DNA from: Candidatus Gastranaerophilales bacterium
GTDB lineage: Bacteria > Cyanobacteriota > Vampirovibrionia > Gastranaerophilales > Gastranaerophilaceae
Length of the DNA stretch: 5,981 bases
Reading direction: 5' to 3'
Assembly: GCA_021201175.1 (NCBI GenBank)
Contig: JAJQFK010000205.1
Coordinates: forward strand, 1-5,981
Shown here: positions 1-5,650 of the stretch, piece after piece
How the letters are laid out: every line of letters begins with the position of its first letter
Numbering within the stretch: the stretch's first letter is position 1
Program-made: the position numbers and the translations under genes
The notes under the pieces: generated by a model
Seen by the model: only the letters and a program-made list of their open reading frames with translations
Told to the model about the DNA's origin: nothing
The model's database searches: none

Positions 1-33
1 CCTTTATACAGCTTAAAATAGAGTAATAATAAT

Positions 34-61
34 TTCATAATATATAGTTTTATAGTATTAT
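34..61 (+). promoter_or_regulatory. Possible promoter of the nucleoside transporter gene
   Basis: TTCATA (34-39) and TATTAT (56-61) are separated by 16 bases and lie about 30 bases ahead of the start codon, an arrangement consistent with a sigma-70-type promoter. The whole 1-90 stretch is extremely AT-rich, so chance matches are likely and the call is weak. The ribosome binding site AGGA (81-84) lies 6 bases before the ATG. Confidence 0.3.
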
Positions 62-90
62 ATTTACATAAAAATTAATTAGGAATTATT

Positions 91-1368
91 ATGAATATTT
101 TATTTGGAATTATAGGGATAATTGCAATACTTTTAATAGCGGTATTGATGTCTAATAACAGGAAAAAGATTAATTTAAAAACAGTTATATCCGGTTTGAC
201 ACTCCAGTTTTTTCTTGCTGTTTTTATACTTAAATTTGAGCCGGGAAAACTCTTATTTGAATATATAGGTAAATTTGTGGAGAAAATTCTTGATTTTGCC
301 AAAGAAGGTTCGGACTTTGTTTTTGGACCTTTATCTAACAGCCCCGACATAATGCAGCAATTATTTGGTGAAAAAGCATTTATGTTTGCTTTAAATTTAA
401 TTCCGGCATTAATATTTATGATGATTTTAGTTAATATACTCTATTACTACGGAATTATGCAAAGAGTTGTAGCTTTTTTTGGAAAAATAGTAAATAAAAT
501 TATGGATGTATCCGGCGCGGAGGCATTATCAAATGTTGCAAGTTCATTTGTCGGTCAGGTTGTTGCTCAAATAATGATAAAGCCTTATCTTCCAAATCTC
601 ACACGTTCAGAAATTCTTGCCTCAATGACAGGAAGTATGGCATGTTTATCAGGGGGATTAATTGCAGTATACGCAGGGTTGGGAATTCCTGCTCAGTACA
701 TGCTTGCGGCATGTATTATGGCAGCTCCGGGTGCACTGGTTATTTCAAAAATTATTTATCCTGAAACACAAGAACCGCAAACGAAAAACGACTTTAAAAT
801 AAAGCGCAGACGAACAGATGTAAATGTTCTTGATGCGATATCTAAAGGGGCGTCAGAAGGTATGAAAGTCGGTTTAAATGTAATTGCCATGCTTATAGCT
901 TTAATTGCGCTTATTGCATTAATTGATTATATTCTTGGTAAGTTTGGAATGTTTGCTCATAATGTTTTTCATATAAATCTTTCATTTATCGGAATGGATA
1001 TCGAGCATTTATCAATAAAAATGATTTTCGGAAAAATATTTTCAGTTTTTGCACTCTTAATAGGAGTTCCTTTCCACGAAGTCACAACTGTAGGTTCTTT
1101 ACTGGGTACAAAATTTGTTTTAAATGAAGCAATTGCATATACTGATTTGATTTCAATTCAATCAACTTTGTCTGAAAAAAGTTTTATAATTTCAGCATTT
1201 GCACTTTCCGGATTTGCAAATTTTTCATCTGTTGCAATCCAAATATCAGGAATAGGCGAGATTGCGCCGAATCAAAGAAAAAATTTAGCGAGAATGGGTA
1301 TTAGGGCATTAATCGGAGGAACCCTTACTTCTTATATTTCTGCTTGTATGGCTGCGATGTTGATATAA
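91..1368 (+). CDS. CNT-family (NupC-like) nucleoside transporter with altered base-binding motif
   Basis: A 425-residue inner-membrane protein of the concentrative nucleoside transporter family, whose members import nucleosides with Na+ or H+. The length is normal for bacterial NupC proteins. An N-terminal hydrophobic segment (about 1-20) is followed by more spans. Family landmarks are SGAEALSNVASSFVGQ (141-156, hairpin 1 region), MTGSMA (179-184), SKIIYPE (219-225), NEAIAY (345-350) and GFANFSS (374-380). In the characterised Vibrio CNT, the equivalents of E346, N377 and S380 bind ribose, and all are kept here. The hairpin-1 signature, normally N-x-F-V-G-Q-T-E-A-P, reads S151-S-F-V-G-Q-V157-V158-A-Q160. 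The base-reading T-E pair, the Na+-coordinating Asn position and the Pro are therefore all changed. The ATG at 91 has AGGA 6 bases upstream. The gene appears monocistronic and ends just before a strong hairpin. Family is secure; substrate is uncertain, so no gene symbol is given. Confidence 0.93.
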   Translation: MNILFGIIGIIAILLIAVLMSNNRKKINLKTVISGLTLQFFLAVFILKFEPGKLLFEYIGKFVEKILDFAKEGSDFVFGPLSNSPDIMQQLFGEKAFMFALNLIPALIFMMILVNILYYYGIMQRVVAFFGKIVNKIMDVSGAEALSNVASSFVGQVVAQIMIKPYLPNLTRSEILASMTGSMACLSGGLIAVYAGLGIPAQYMLAACIMAAPGALVISKIIYPETQEPQTKNDFKIKRRRTDVNVLDAISKGASEGMKVGLNVIAMLIALIALIALIDYILGKFGMFAHNVFHINLSFIGMDIEHLSIKMIFGKIFSVFALLIGVPFHEVTTVGSLLGTKFVLNEAIAYTDLISIQSTLSEKSFIISAFALSGFANFSSVAIQISGIGEIAPNQRKNLARMGIRALIGGTLTSYISACMAAMLI

Positions 1369-1397
1369 GGCAGATACAGTAAAATATTATACTTATA

Positions 1398-1456
1398 AAA
1401 GTTCTACGGACGGGGTTTTAAAACTTTTTCAAAAGTTTTCCCGTCTGTAGAACTTT
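1398..1456. terminator. Nested hairpin, probable bidirectional terminator
   Basis: The arms 1398-1414 and 1440-1456 pair over 17 bp with a single G-U wobble. Inside them a second hairpin pairs 1420-1427 with 1432-1439 around a TTCA loop, and 1415-1419 is left unpaired. The outer stem has a GC-rich core (cggacggg / cccgtctg) in AT-rich surroundings. T-rich sequence follows on the plus strand, and an A/T tract follows when read from the minus strand. It lies between two convergent genes, so it could end transcription from both sides. Confidence 0.75.
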
Positions 1457-1489
1457 GTTTATATTTTGTATAACATTAAAATTTGGTGT

Positions 1490-1687
1490 TTACTTTAGTC
1501 CTGAAAATACGTTTTTAATTTCCAGATATTCGTCCATTGTTTTTCCGTAAGATTCAGAGCGCAGCGCCTGCGAATATTCTTCAGAACTTAAAACTCCGTC
1601 ATCTCCGGCATATTTACTCAAAATTTCTGTTTGCGTTAAAGCAATGTCTATAGCTTTTTTAAAACTTTCGTTGTCATCTTTAAAAAT
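1490..1687 (-). pseudogene. C-terminal remainder of the EF-hand gene beyond an in-frame stop
   Basis: Read on the minus strand, the 65 codons after the TAA at 1688-1690 continue in exactly the same frame and end at TAA (1490-1492). The peptide starts IFKDDNESFKKA, contains KYAGDDGVLSSEEY and ends FSGLK. It aligns without gaps to residues 53-113 of the upstream part of the same gene (VFRGNEEY..., KYAGDDGILDEYEY). It is thus the missing end of repeat 2, including a degenerate EF-hand loop. It has no Shine-Dalgarno site or early ATG of its own; the only in-frame ATG is at residue 51 of this segment. It is probably untranslated unless the stop is read through. Confidence 0.8.
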
Positions 1688-2068
1688 TTATGAGTATAAA
1701 TCTATTTTATCCTTAAACATTTCTATAACACTTGTTTGACCGTCATTATTTGTATCGTGGCGCGACAATCCGATTATTTCTTCTTCACCATTTTGTGCTT
1801 CCATCGAATCTTTCAATTCCCAATATTGTTCAAGAAGTGCATTGTTTTCGTCAGAATTCAAAGCTTCCGCATATTCATATTCATCAAGGATTCCGTCATC
1901 ACCGGCATATTTAGCATAAACTTCTCCTTGGGCCAAGGCTAGTTCTTGGGCTCTTTGTGAATATTCTTCATTGCCTCTAAACACACTTGAATATACGTTA
2001 GAAATATCTTTATACATTTCTATGGCACTTGTTTGACCGTCTCCGTTTTCATCTCTTAAAGCAAGACC
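1505..2068 (-). repeat. Two 297-bp (99-codon) EF-hand repeats inside one gene
   Basis: Unit 1 (1802-2068) and unit 2 (1505-1771) align over 89 codons with no gap at an offset of exactly 297 bases. The nucleotide identity is still visible. Bases 2014-2041 and 1717-1744 match at 26 of 28 positions, sharing cacttgtttgaccgtc. Bases 1891-1913 and 1594-1616 are also nearly identical. This indicates an internal duplication that kept the reading frame. The premature TAA falls in unit 2 where unit 1 has a serine codon (AGT). Confidence 0.85.
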
Positions 2069-2140
2069 TTCTTTTGCCGCATCAATGTATTCCTGACCGA
2101 ATTTTTGCGTTACCTGCTGTTGAGAAATACTCATACTCAT
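1688..2140 (-). CDS. EF-hand calcium-binding-type protein, truncated by a premature stop
   Basis: A 150-residue acidic protein with no signal peptide or membrane span visible. Two canonical 12-residue EF-hand loops are present: D30-E-N-G-D-G-Q-T-S-A-I-E41 and D129-T-N-N-D-G-Q-T-S-V-I-E140. The D/N/D/S/E ligand positions are filled in both. Between them, YAGDDGILDEYE (78-89) looks like a degenerate loop lacking the first Asp. Calcium binding is expected from the family; the cellular role is unknown. The start is the ATG at 2138-2140 because AGGAGG (2148-2153) lies 7 bases upstream on the minus strand; the in-frame ATG at 2173 lacks such a site. The frame stops at TAA (1688-1690) shortly after the second canonical loop, but homologous sequence continues beyond it to 1490. 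The intact ancestor would have been about 216 residues. The truncated product keeps both good EF-hands and could still be functional. Confidence 0.8.
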   Translation of the reverse strand: MSMSISQQQVTQKFGQEYIDAAKEGLALRDENGDGQTSAIEMYKDISNVYSSVFRGNEEYSQRAQELALAQGEVYAKYAGDDGILDEYEYAEALNSDENNALLEQYWELKDSMEAQNGEEEIIGLSRHDTNNDGQTSVIEMFKDKIDLYS

Positions 2141-2277
2141 AATATATCCTCCTTTTAAATATGTATTAAACAACTTATAGATATAAACACATTTAACAAA
2201 AGAATATTTCTTTTTTTAAAAAAGAATTTTAATAAAATTTAATATTTGCATGTATTTGTATGTTCTGACAAGCTGAA

Positions 2278-2356
2278 CTCGTTCATTAGACGTAATAACT
2301 AAAAAAGAAGTACATAGATTGATTGTCCGAGAAAATTTCGCGATAATGAACGCGAG
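2278..2356. other. Non-coding stretch with long-range inverted repeat, function unknown
   Basis: Between the EF-hand and regulator genes, GTTCATTA (2281-2288) is the exact complement of TAATGAAC (2344-2351). The flanking CTC (2278-2280) and GAG (2354-2356) extend the match after a 2-base bulge. A competing short stem pairs TCGCG (2338-2342) with CGCGA (2351-2355). The 2335-2360 part is clearly richer in GC than its surroundings. It could be a structured RNA, a remnant of an inserted element or a site for a protein. It matches no RNA family that I recognise. Confidence 0.3.
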
Positions 2357-2372
2357 CGACACTAGATTAAAC

Positions 2373-2398
2373 ATAGAAAAATAAAATTATTTTTCTAT
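2373..2398 (-). terminator. AT-rich hairpin at the end of the regulator gene
   Basis: The arms 2373-2384 and 2387-2398 form a perfect 12-bp inverted repeat (ATAGAAAAATAA and its complement) with almost no spacer, overlapping the stop codon of the minus-strand regulator. Only one G-C pair is present and the T-run lies within the stem, so it is a weak terminator candidate; it may instead protect the mRNA 3' end. Confidence 0.35.
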
Positions 2399-2662
2399 CA
2401 AAGAAAATTCTACCGGCAGATTATCTTCAATTCGCTTAAAAAGATTAGACGGCTTCATATTGAGTGCTTCACAAAGTGTCCAAAGAGAAATTAGTTTTGG
2501 TTCATTTATTCCGTTTTCTAAACGGCTGATTAAAGATTTTTGTATATCAAATTCATCAGCAAGCAGGCGGATAGATTTTTTCTGTTTTTCTCTTTCCTTC
2601 TTTAATTCATTCGACAGTAATTTGAATATTATTTCTGACTTTTTTGAATTTTTGTGTTGCAT
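2387..2662 (-). CDS. XRE-family helix-turn-helix transcriptional regulator
   Basis: A 91-residue basic protein made almost entirely of one Cro/C1-type HTH domain (about residues 16-77). It shows the classic pattern: KSIRLLADEFDI (29-40), the recognition helix segment QKSLISRLENG (41-51) with S-x-x-S-R-x-E-x-G spacing, then EPKLISLWTLCEALN (54-68) and PSNLF (71-75). No sensor or oligomerisation domain is visible beyond the short C-terminal tail. It is a DNA-binding regulator by family; its targets are unknown. It is divergent from the prepilin gene, and a perfect inverted repeat lies between them, so self-regulation and control of the pilin gene is a reasonable inference. The ATG at 2660-2662 has no recognisable Shine-Dalgarno site and no alternative start is near. 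A TATTAT at 2681-2686 (minus strand) would give a very short leader. Confidence 0.85.
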   Translation of the reverse strand: MQHKNSKKSEIIFKLLSNELKKEREKQKKSIRLLADEFDIQKSLISRLENGINEPKLISLWTLCEALNMKPSNLFKRIEDNLPVEFSLIEK

Positions 2663-2707
2663 ATATAGAAATTTTAGTACATAATAAAAATGTGTATTTC
2701 TATATAT
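2661..2707. promoter_or_regulatory. Perfect 12-bp inverted repeat in a divergent promoter region, candidate operator
   Basis: ATATATAGAAAT (2661-2672) and ATTTCTATATAT (2696-2707) are exact reverse complements with centres 35 bases apart. The left arm touches the start codon of the XRE regulator, and the right arm sits just ahead of the prepilin ribosome binding site. A candidate -10 for the regulator (TATTAT, minus strand, 2681-2686) lies between the arms. The arrangement suits a dimeric HTH protein controlling both directions. The repeat could also fold as an mRNA hairpin. Binding by the neighbouring regulator is an inference. Confidence 0.5.
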
Positions 2708-2724
2708 AGAACCATGGAGGTATT

Positions 2725-3432
2725 ATGAATGATAAAAATTATAAAATAATTAACCGGAATTTAAGTGTATCAACCCTATGCAAAAGAGCTTTTACATTAG
2801 CGGAAGTTCTAATTACCCTTGTTATTATCGGAGTTATTGCGGCTATAACAGTGCCTACGATTATGGCAAACCATCAGAAACAAGAAACAGCAGCAAAATT
2901 AAAAAAGTTTTATTCAACTCTTTCAAACGCAATACAGCTTGAAGAAATTGAAAATCCGGGTTTCATAAAGGCTGTTTTAAAATCAGTTTCATCCCGTGCA
3001 GAAATTGAGGATGGTTCCTGGAATGGTAGTTTAGGCAAATACATGCCCGTAACAAAAACAAACCAAACCTATACGAGAAACGGAAGTGTGGGGGCAAGTG
3101 AAAATTATTCCAATGTGTATGCACTAAACGACGGTTCTTTGATTATACGTGCAAGAAAAGAAGGAGAAGGATCTATTTCAATTTTTTATGATACAAACGG
3201 CTATAAAGCTCCTAACAGGCATGGCAAGGATATTTATAAGTTTACTATACAATCTTATCGTGATTATCGAGATAGAAGTATCAATTGGACTACGGTTTGC
3301 ACAGGCGAATATTGCAGTGAAAATGGTGTTAACCCAATTCCAAGATGCAATAAACCGGCTACTTCATGTAATAATGAATGGCCGGGAGATTGTGCTCGAT
3401 ACATACAGTGCAACGGATGGAAAATGCCGTAG
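2725..3432 (+). CDS. Type IV pilin / type II secretion pseudopilin-like protein
   Basis: A 235-residue prepilin. A 22-residue basic leader ends in K-R-A22, followed by FTLAEVLITLVIIGVIAAITVPTI (23-46). This is the class III signal: cleavage is expected between A22 and F23, with the invariant Glu at mature position +5 (E27) and a hydrophobic helix that anchors the subunit in the inner membrane before assembly. The residue before the cut is Ala instead of the usual Gly. Residues 47-75 continue as an amphipathic helix. The globular part contains FYDTNGYKAPNRHGKD (154-169), a D-x-N-G-x-K-x-P-N-x-x-G-x-D pattern common in GspG/GspH-like subunits. The tail has six cysteines (192, 197, 208, 215, 223, 229), suggesting three disulfides outside the cytoplasm. 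GGAGG (2716-2720) lies 4 bases before the ATG. The gene is alone, with no assembly ATPase or peptidase nearby, and whether it is a major or minor subunit cannot be told. Confidence 0.88.
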   Translation: MNDKNYKIINRNLSVSTLCKRAFTLAEVLITLVIIGVIAAITVPTIMANHQKQETAAKLKKFYSTLSNAIQLEEIENPGFIKAVLKSVSSRAEIEDGSWNGSLGKYMPVTKTNQTYTRNGSVGASENYSNVYALNDGSLIIRARKEGEGSISIFYDTNGYKAPNRHGKDIYKFTIQSYRDYRDRSINWTTVCTGEYCSENGVNPIPRCNKPATSCNNEWPGDCARYIQCNGWKMP

Positions 3433-3490
3433 TTTTGCATTAGGATTTGCTAAAGTAATTATTTTAAAATCTGTTTGTAAATTTTGTTAG

Positions 3491-3528
3491 TTTATTCTTA
3501 ACAATAAGAATAAAAATATTTTGTTTTG
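3491..3528 (+). terminator. Hairpin after the prepilin gene, probable terminator
   Basis: TTTATTCTTA (3491-3500) and TAAGAATAAA (3505-3514) form a perfect 10-bp stem with an ACAA loop, followed by the T-rich stretch tattttgtttt. The stem is AT-rich, so it is weaker than a textbook terminator. Its place between the prepilin and the next promoter supports the call. Confidence 0.55.
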
Positions 3529-3538
3529 ACTTTTATTT

Positions 3539-3547
3539 TGGTATATT
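3539..3547 (+). promoter_or_regulatory. Extended -10 promoter of the kinase-nadD-yqeK operon
   Basis: TGGTATATT fits the extended -10 pattern TGn-TATAAT with one mismatch. A T-rich -35 region, TTTTGT at 3519-3524 with 17-base spacing, is only a partial match. Transcription would start near 3554, giving a very short leader that still contains the AAGGA ribosome binding site (3555-3559), 7 bases before the GTG start codon. Confidence 0.45.
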
Positions 3548-3566
3548 AAAAAAAAAGGAATAAGTC

Positions 3567-4433
3567 GTGACAGATACACTTAGCCGTAATATGGAAGTTA
3601 AGCCGGAAATTTATAGCAATTTTATATCGTTCCCTGTTGATAGTTTGAATTCAATAGAAATTTCGCTTTTTGAAATTTTTGAAAATGAAGTATATTCCGA
3701 TTCTCCGGTTGTATTAAGCTATAAGCCGGAAGCTGTTCTAAAGCTTGCTAAATTTTTAAACGGAGAAATTAAAAGATGTGCGGCTGTTGGGATAGCAGGT
3801 GAAACAGCAAGCGGAAAATCTACTGTAACTTTGGATATAATTAATACAATTGAAGTTTTTGCTGAGATTTTTAACCTCGGTAGTATAATTACAAGAGTGA
3901 ATACTGATGATTATTATTATGATCGTTCGGAGGAGGTTAAAAAAGCAGGCGGAATGGCAGAATTTGCAAAAAATTATGATTTTGATGTTCCAGAAGCAAT
4001 TGAACTTGATTTGATGTACAGTCATATAAAAAAATTAATTTCCGGTAAGCCTGTTATGCTGCCAAAGTATGACATGTCCGGAACTACAATTCGTTATGAT
4101 AATTATGTCTTGGCTGAACCATCACGAATTATTATTTCAGAAGGATTGTTTACTCTTACTGAAAAAATTAGAGATGCGTTTGATTTTAAAATCTACGTTG
4201 ATATTGATAATAATATACAAAAAGAAAGATTTTTCATAAGAGCACAGGAGCGCGGATTGGGAGAATCGGCAAATACAATATATGAAAATGCTCTTGATAA
4301 AGCAAAAATATATATTCGTCCCTGTATGAAAGAGGCTGATATCGTTTTATCCGGAGAGGCGCAAAGAACCGGATATAAAATCTTTTTAAAAAAGATTTTA
4401 TCGGTTGTTGAGGAATTCTGTTTGTCAAAATAG
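3567..4433 (+). CDS. Uridine kinase/phosphoribulokinase-family P-loop kinase, substrate uncertain
   Basis: A 288-residue cytoplasmic kinase; ordinary uridine kinases are about 210 residues. Residues 1-70 are an extension with no recognised domain. The kinase core has the Walker A loop G78-ETASGKS-T86, the acidic TDDYYYD motif (113-119, D114/D115 at the catalytic base position), NYDFDVPEA (136-144), LPKYDMSGTTIR (165-176), IIISEGLFTL (188-197, Walker B-like with E192) and the lid segment RFFIRAQERG (221-230). The order matches Udk and ATP-dependent phosphorylation of a 5'-hydroxyl is expected. Two family histidines are missing. F-D-H-P-D-A reads FDVPEA here, and the base-contacting His of Y-x-x-x-x-H-x-R is absent. 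Uridine/cytidine may therefore not be the substrate. The start is GTG at 3567, supported by AAGGA 7 bases upstream. It is the first gene of an operon with nadD, 8 bases apart. Family is secure; the name udk is withheld. Confidence 0.85.
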   Translation: MTDTLSRNMEVKPEIYSNFISFPVDSLNSIEISLFEIFENEVYSDSPVVLSYKPEAVLKLAKFLNGEIKRCAAVGIAGETASGKSTVTLDIINTIEVFAEIFNLGSIITRVNTDDYYYDRSEEVKKAGGMAEFAKNYDFDVPEAIELDLMYSHIKKLISGKPVMLPKYDMSGTTIRYDNYVLAEPSRIIISEGLFTLTEKIRDAFDFKIYVDIDNNIQKERFFIRAQERGLGESANTIYENALDKAKIYIRPCMKEADIVLSGEAQRTGYKIFLKKILSVVEEFCLSK

Positions 4434-4441
4434 GTTAGTTT

Positions 4442-5041
4442 ATGAGTGAATGTTTATATCAAGGGAGTTTTAATCCTATTCATAACGCACATATTGAGGC
4501 TGCAAAGTATGCACGCGAATATTTTGGTTTTGAAAAAATTGTTTTTATTCCCGCATTTAGACCTCCTCACAAAAGTATTAAGGATTTTGATTCTGAAAAT
4601 GCAATGCACCGTCTTAATATGGTTCAACTTGCAATAGAAGATTATCCGTATTTTGATGTAAGTGCTATTGAATACTTGCGCAATGAACCATCTTATACAT
4701 ACGATACTATTGTTCAAATATATGATATTATAAAACCGAAGGATAAAATTAGTTTTATAATAGGTACTGATGCTTTTTTAAAAATAGAATCCTGGTATAA
4801 ATCAGACAAACTGAAAACTTTGTTAAACTTTATACTTTTTGTCAGAGAACATAACTTTGATGAAACACCGTTTAAACGGCTGCAAAATTTGGGATATAAT
4901 TATCAATTAATGAAAATGCCGTTCATTGATATTTCTTCAAGTGAAATACGAGAAAGAATAAGACAAAATCAGGATATTTATGATATAGTACCTGTAAAGG
5001 CAGCAGATTATATAAAGCAGAATAATGTATACAAAATATAG
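4442..5041 (+). CDS. nadD: Nicotinate-nucleotide adenylyltransferase (NadD)
   Basis: A 199-residue cytoplasmic enzyme, normal length for NadD, that transfers AMP from ATP to nicotinate mononucleotide to form deamido-NAD, the penultimate step of NAD synthesis. The nucleotidyltransferase signature is G8-SFNPIHNAH17 with both catalytic-site histidines (H14, H17). Other family landmarks are FIPAFRPPHK (35-44), SYTYDTI (84-90), IIGTDAFLKIESWY (106-119) and the C-terminal ISSSEIR (164-170), which binds the ATP phosphates. The usual GG(T/S)F start of the signature is Q7-G8-S-F here, a minor departure. The ATG lies 8 bases after the kinase stop. An AGG overlapping that stop, 7 bases upstream, is the likely ribosome site, so translation is probably coupled. 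The 3' end overlaps yqeK by 17 bases, the common nadD-yqeK pairing. Confidence 0.95.
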   Translation: MSECLYQGSFNPIHNAHIEAAKYAREYFGFEKIVFIPAFRPPHKSIKDFDSENAMHRLNMVQLAIEDYPYFDVSAIEYLRNEPSYTYDTIVQIYDIIKPKDKISFIIGTDAFLKIESWYKSDKLKTLLNFILFVREHNFDETPFKRLQNLGYNYQLMKMPFIDISSSEIRERIRQNQDIYDIVPVKAADYIKQNNVYKI

Positions 5042-5630
5042 TATTGAAGAAATAAAGAATAAGTTAAAAAAATGTCTTTCGCCTGAAAGATATAATCATT
5101 CACTCGGGGTTATGGAAAAAGCCGTACAATTGGCGGAACAATTTGGTTGTGATGTAGAAAAAGCGCAAATTGCTGGACTTTTACATGATTGCGCGAAGTG
5201 TATTTCCAATGAAGAACTAAAACAATATGAGTCTTATTTTGAAGAATGTGAAAAGTTAAGTTTTAAAACCTGGCATGCGCCGGCGGGAGCTTATATTGCA
5301 AAACGTGATTATGATATAAATAATGAGGAAATACTATCCTCTATAAGATGGCATACTATCGGGAAAATAAATATGACAGTATTAGAAAAAATAATATTCA
5401 TTGCCGATAAAATAGAGGAACGAACAAGGGAACCCGAATTTAGAGAAAAAATAGCCGGAACTCTTGAAGAAACAAATAGTCTTGACGCGGCGATGTTAAA
5501 AAGTTTTAAAATTACAATTAAAAGTCTTTTAAAAAGGGAACTTCCTATTTGTTTTCAGACAATAGAGGTATATAACTATTTATTGGAAAATTATAATAAA
5601 TGTAATCACAATAAACAAAGATTTGTGTAA
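5025..5630 (+). CDS. yqeK: YqeK-type HD-domain bis(5'-nucleosyl)-tetraphosphatase (symmetrical)
   Basis: A 201-residue HD-superfamily metal-dependent hydrolase. In characterised relatives it splits the alarmone-like dinucleotide Ap4A into two ADP. The metal-binding landmarks are all present: RYNHSLGV (22-29, H25), GLLHDCAK (51-58, H54/D55), TWHAPAGAYIAK (82-93, H84), IRWHTIGK (107-114, H110) and IIFIADKIEERTR (123-135, D128). The order and length match the family. The start ATG lies inside the end of nadD (17-base overlap), implying translational coupling. In many bacteria the next gene is rsfS (ribosome silencing factor); here it is replaced by a tiny membrane protein gene 20 bases downstream. 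Confidence 0.92.
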   Translation: MYTKYSIEEIKNKLKKCLSPERYNHSLGVMEKAVQLAEQFGCDVEKAQIAGLLHDCAKCISNEELKQYESYFEECEKLSFKTWHAPAGAYIAKRDYDINNEEILSSIRWHTIGKINMTVLEKIIFIADKIEERTREPEFREKIAGTLEETNSLDAAMLKSFKITIKSLLKRELPICFQTIEVYNYLLENYNKCNHNKQRFV

Positions 5631-5650
5631 ATTAACAAGAGGGAGGATAA

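Noticed and set aside
75..350. 91-codon minus-strand frame opposite the start of the transporter gene
   Set aside because: It is antisense to a strongly supported membrane protein gene, has no ribosome site, and its low-complexity I/K-rich sequence is expected from AT-rich coding DNA.
1688..1690. TAA reassigned to an amino acid in this organism
   Set aside because: The transporter, regulator, yqeK and small membrane protein genes all end at TAA at family-appropriate positions or before terminators, so a general reassignment is not credible.
1732..1942. Plus-strand frames across the EF-hand gene
   Set aside because: They are antisense to the EF-hand repeats, which have clear motifs and a strong ribosome site on the minus strand.
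2208..2226. Perfect A/T palindrome TTC-T7-A6-GAA as a terminator or origin element
   Set aside because: It is a simple homopolymer-based palindrome in very AT-rich non-coding DNA and is likely to occur by chance. No DnaA boxes or iterons are nearby.
2216..2374. 52-codon minus-strand frame starting at the ATG at 2372-2374 (MFNLVSLAFI...)
   Set aside because: It has no ribosome binding site and overlaps the hairpin at the regulator stop. The frame runs into an A/T tract, and the composition is not clearly protein-like.
3149..3490. 113-codon plus-strand frame overlapping the end of the prepilin gene
   Set aside because: It is a shifted-frame reading of the prepilin, whose own frame has the processing site, conserved motif and cysteines. 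There is no ribosome site.
3526..3547. TTGACT (3526-3531) as the -35 partner of TATATT (3542-3547)
   Set aside because: The spacing is only 10 bases, too short for a sigma-70 promoter. The extended -10 reading is preferred.
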